DNA from: Prevotellaceae bacterium
GTDB lineage: Bacteria > Bacteroidota > Bacteroidia > Bacteroidales > Paludibacteraceae
Direction of reading: 5' to 3'
Assembly (NCBI GenBank): GCA_031271815.1
Contig: JAISVA010000005.1
Location: forward strand, 1 to 64,000
Length of the DNA stretch: 64,000 nucleotides
Shown: positions 62,291 to 64,000 of the stretch, piece after piece
How the letters are laid out: each line of letters opens with the position of its first letter
How positions within the stretch are numbered: position 1 is the stretch's first letter
Position numbers and translations under genes: made by a program
The notes under the pieces: generated by a model
The model's database searches: none
What the model saw: the letters and a program-made list of their open reading frames with translations, nothing else
Told to the model about the DNA's origin: nothing

Positions 62291-63133
62291 TTAGAGTTCA
62301 ATAATCAACGTATTGGTGTTAGACCAGAAAGATTTATAATCTTTGATTTTAAGTATTGTTGTTTTATTCGCTTGCTTTTCCAATGTATAGGAAGAAGCTG
62401 GGTGTGAAGAGTATAATTCCGGACTTTTGGAATCTATTTTCAGTTCCGTAAATTCGCGGATGTCGATTTTTTTGAAATTGTTTTTGTTAATTTTAGCTGT
62501 TTTCAATGCGCCTTCTTTCAAGCCTTTTGCTTTCAAATCGCTCTTTTTACCGACGATGTACCAGCCTGTGTTCAACTCTTCGTCTTGCGCCTGAAGGGCT
62601 GCAATTTGCTTTTGGCTTAATGATGACAATGAGTCTCTCATTTGGTTCAAATTCAAAACGGCGCTGTCGAGCTGTTGTATTTGGATGTTTTTCGCCTCCA
62701 ATTCAGTTCTCAATTCGGCTACTTCTTTTGTTCTGGTTTCCAAGTCTTTACGAAGACCTGCTACCAATCCTCTATAACGAGACGCCTCTCCCTGTGCGGT
62801 TGAAAGGCTTTGTTCCAATTCGTCAATTTTCGCTTTGTTTGCCTGAAGCCGGCTGGTAATGGTTTGGAAATCTTCTTGAATGCGTGCCTTGCTTCCGCTG
62901 TTGACAGCTTCAGTACCTTGAGCATCGCTTAAAATGCCCAGCTCCACTTCTTTAATTGTTCTGAAGTTTGATTGTACTTCCGAAATGATTTCAATGAAAG
63001 CATCTCTCTCTTTCTCTATTCCGGCGATTTTGATTGAATCGGAAGCGACCCTGTTTTCAAGCGCTTCGATTTTCTTTTGATTACATGAAATTGCGGCCAG
63101 AGCCACTAACATTCCTAAAATTACCTTTTTCAT
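62291..63133 (-). CDS. Coiled-coil lipoprotein of unknown function
   Basis: The 280-residue product has a lipoprotein signal (MKKVILGMLVALAAISC, Cys17). Residues about 20-190 are coiled coil (KIEALENRVASDSIKIAGIEKERD; KAKIDELEQSLSTAQGEASRYRGLVAGLRKDLETRTKEVAELRTEL). The C-terminal 90 residues form a small globular part (GWYIVGKKSDLKAKGLKEG; SYTLEKQANKTTILKIKDY). Similar proteins occur in many Bacteroidales with no known role; an envelope-spanning spacer is a guess. It follows rsmI by 28 bp. Confidence 0.8.
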   Translation of the reverse strand: MKKVILGMLVALAAISCNQKKIEALENRVASDSIKIAGIEKERDAFIEIISEVQSNFRTIKEVELGILSDAQGTEAVNSGSKARIQEDFQTITSRLQANKAKIDELEQSLSTAQGEASRYRGLVAGLRKDLETRTKEVAELRTELEAKNIQIQQLDSAVLNLNQMRDSLSSLSQKQIAALQAQDEELNTGWYIVGKKSDLKAKGLKEGALKTAKINKNNFKKIDIREFTELKIDSKSPELYSSHPASSYTLEKQANKTTILKIKDYKSFWSNTNTLIIEL

Positions 63134-63161
63134 TTTGTGTGTTTTTTAGTTTATTAATAAT

Positions 63162-63833
63162 TTAATTTTTTCCTTCTAAAATAATAACTATTTCGCCTTT
63201 GGGTTCGTGCTGTTCAAAATAACTTCGAACTTCGCTCAATGTCCCTCTGACGGTCTGCTCGTGTAGCTTGGAGATCTCGCGCGAAACAGAAACCCTCCGG
63301 TCCGTTCCCACCGCTTCTTCCAACTGTTTCAGCGTTTTAACCAGTCTGAAAGGCGATTCATACAGGATGACCGTGCGTTCTTCTTCTGCCAGTTCTCTCA
63401 ACTTCGTCTGCCGTCCTTTTTTAATTGGCAAAAAGCCCTCGAAACAGAAACGGTCATTGGGTAATCCCGAATTGACCAACGCCGGTACAAAAGCTGTTGC
63501 GCCCGGCAGGCACTCTACTGCTATGCCGTTCTCTACGCAGGCTCTCACGATTAGGAAACCAGGGTCGGATATGCTTGGCGTTCCCGCGTCGGAAACCAGG
63601 GCGATGATCTCTCCCGCCTTAATTCGAGCGACGATGGCGTCCACCGTTTTGTGTTCATTAAACTTGTGGTGCGATTGCATTCGGTTTTCAATCTGAAAAT
63701 GTTTCAGTAAAAAACCGGTTGTTCGGGTATCTTCCGCCAAAATCATGTCTGCCTCCTTCAGTATCCGGATGGCGCGGAAAGTCATATCTTCCAGATTTCC
63801 CACCGGTGTAGGCACTAAATATAATTTACCCAT
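63162..63833 (-). CDS. rsmI: 16S rRNA (cytidine(1402)-2'-O)-methyltransferase
   Basis: From ATG 63833 (MGKLYLVPTPVGNLEDMTFR) the product has 223 residues; this is the universal start motif of RsmI, and the longer upstream frame overlaps the preceding gene. Motifs include AIRILKEADMILAEDTRTTGFLLKHF, LVSDAGTPSISDPGFLIVRACV, CLPGATAFVPALVNSGLPNDRFCFEGFLP and VILYESPFRLVKTL. It methylates C1402 with RsmH. It sits 8 bp after the truncated gene at the window edge. Confidence 0.93.
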   Translation of the reverse strand: MGKLYLVPTPVGNLEDMTFRAIRILKEADMILAEDTRTTGFLLKHFQIENRMQSHHKFNEHKTVDAIVARIKAGEIIALVSDAGTPSISDPGFLIVRACVENGIAVECLPGATAFVPALVNSGLPNDRFCFEGFLPIKKGRQTKLRELAEEERTVILYESPFRLVKTLKQLEEAVGTDRRVSVSREISKLHEQTVRGTLSEVRSYFEQHEPKGEIVIILEGKN

Positions 63834-63841
63834 ACGCAAGC

Positions 63842-64000
63842 TTAAGAAAAGCGACTTTCTAACAATGAATAAAAATCTGTTACCGTCTGAGAATCCATAT
63901 TCCATATAAATTCTTTTTGAACGTAGTCGGTAGCTTCTTCTAACGAACTCATTGCGTCCAACCGGTCAATCACGCTATTCATCAATTCGGCATTCCCTCC
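63842..64000 (-). CDS. Truncated gene at the window edge (C-terminal 52 residues)
   Basis: An open minus-strand frame enters from beyond 64000 and ends with TAA at 63842-63844. It reads GGNAELMNSVIDRLDAMSSL, EEATDYVQKEFIWNMDSQTV and TDFYSLLESRFS, helical and acidic. I do not recognise the family. It is co-directional with rsmI, 8 bp upstream, so probably part of the same transcript. Confidence 0.65.
   Translation of the reverse strand, partial: GGNAELMNSVIDRLDAMSSLEEATDYVQKEFIWNMDSQTVTDFYSLLESRFS

Overview
The window looks like a chromosomal segment of an anaerobic member of the Bacteroidales (phylum Bacteroidota). Evidence: a complete porP-gldK-gldL-gldM-gldN type IX secretion cluster, a DAHP synthase/chorismate mutase fusion, DUF3822 next to rsmD, DUF4286 next to ruvC, a three-subunit succinate dehydrogenase/fumarate reductase of the Bacteroidota type, pyruvate phosphate dikinase, and many promoters of the Bacteroidota form TTG-N19-TAnnTTTG. 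The family (perhaps Dysgonomonadaceae or a relative) is a guess. There is no phage, conjugative element, rRNA operon or CRISPR array. The one RNA gene is tRNA-Ala(GGC).

Layout. 1-4.5 kb: an outer-membrane barrel protein, a decayed Rpn-type nuclease fragment, a WG-repeat protein and a SUMF1-fold protein. 4.6-9.07 kb: an aromatic amino acid operon on the minus strand (pheA, aminotransferase, DAHP synthase/chorismate mutase, tyrA). Its 330-nt leader holds two consecutive transcription attenuators, each with a Phe/Tyr-rich leader peptide; this is the most interesting find. 9.1-11.2 kb: rsmD, DUF3822 and a membrane protein. 11.3-15.8 kb: a RecD-like helicase, RelA with a degenerate hydrolase domain, and a UPF0175/PIN pair whose PIN gene is frameshifted. 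15.9-19.4 kb: sdhC/A/B (frdC/A/B). 19.5-23 kb: tRNA-Ala, DUF4286, ruvC, a Wzz-like protein, a radical SAM/SPASM enzyme and a DUF2795 protein. 23.1-29 kb: type IX secretion core. 29-33.6 kb: U32 peptidase, metA (acetyl-CoA type by Glu111), ruvX, a small membrane protein and a SagB-like nitroreductase. 33.7-41.6 kb: rpoN, PAP2 phosphatase, aldo/keto reductase, MBL hydrolase flanked by direct repeats, gyrB and an ADC-like protein. 41.7-46 kb: ppdK, a small acidic protein missed by length cut-offs, an XRE-type remnant and a lipoprotein. 46.1-51.4 kb: a TonB-dependent receptor, a decayed AAA ATPase, and a hexose transporter with a ROK glucokinase. 51.6-64 kb: L,D-transpeptidase, S41 protease, dCMP deaminase, a lipoprotein/DUF5723 pair, a LURP-one-like protein, CPBP protease, recX, prmC, an AI-2E family permease, a coiled-coil lipoprotein, rsmI and a truncated gene.

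How the parts fit. The metabolic genes match a fermentative, fumarate-respiring sugar user: hexose import and phosphorylation, PPDK at the PEP/pyruvate node, fumarate reductase, and amino acid synthesis. Transcription units are commonly closed by perfect hairpins; five share a GGCTGTCT/AGACAGCC-type core and look like a dispersed terminator family. The islands of gene remnants (about 0.9-1.1, 15.3-15.8, 45.0 and 48.6-49.0 kb) are all accessory or defence-like genes in decay; the core genes around them look intact.
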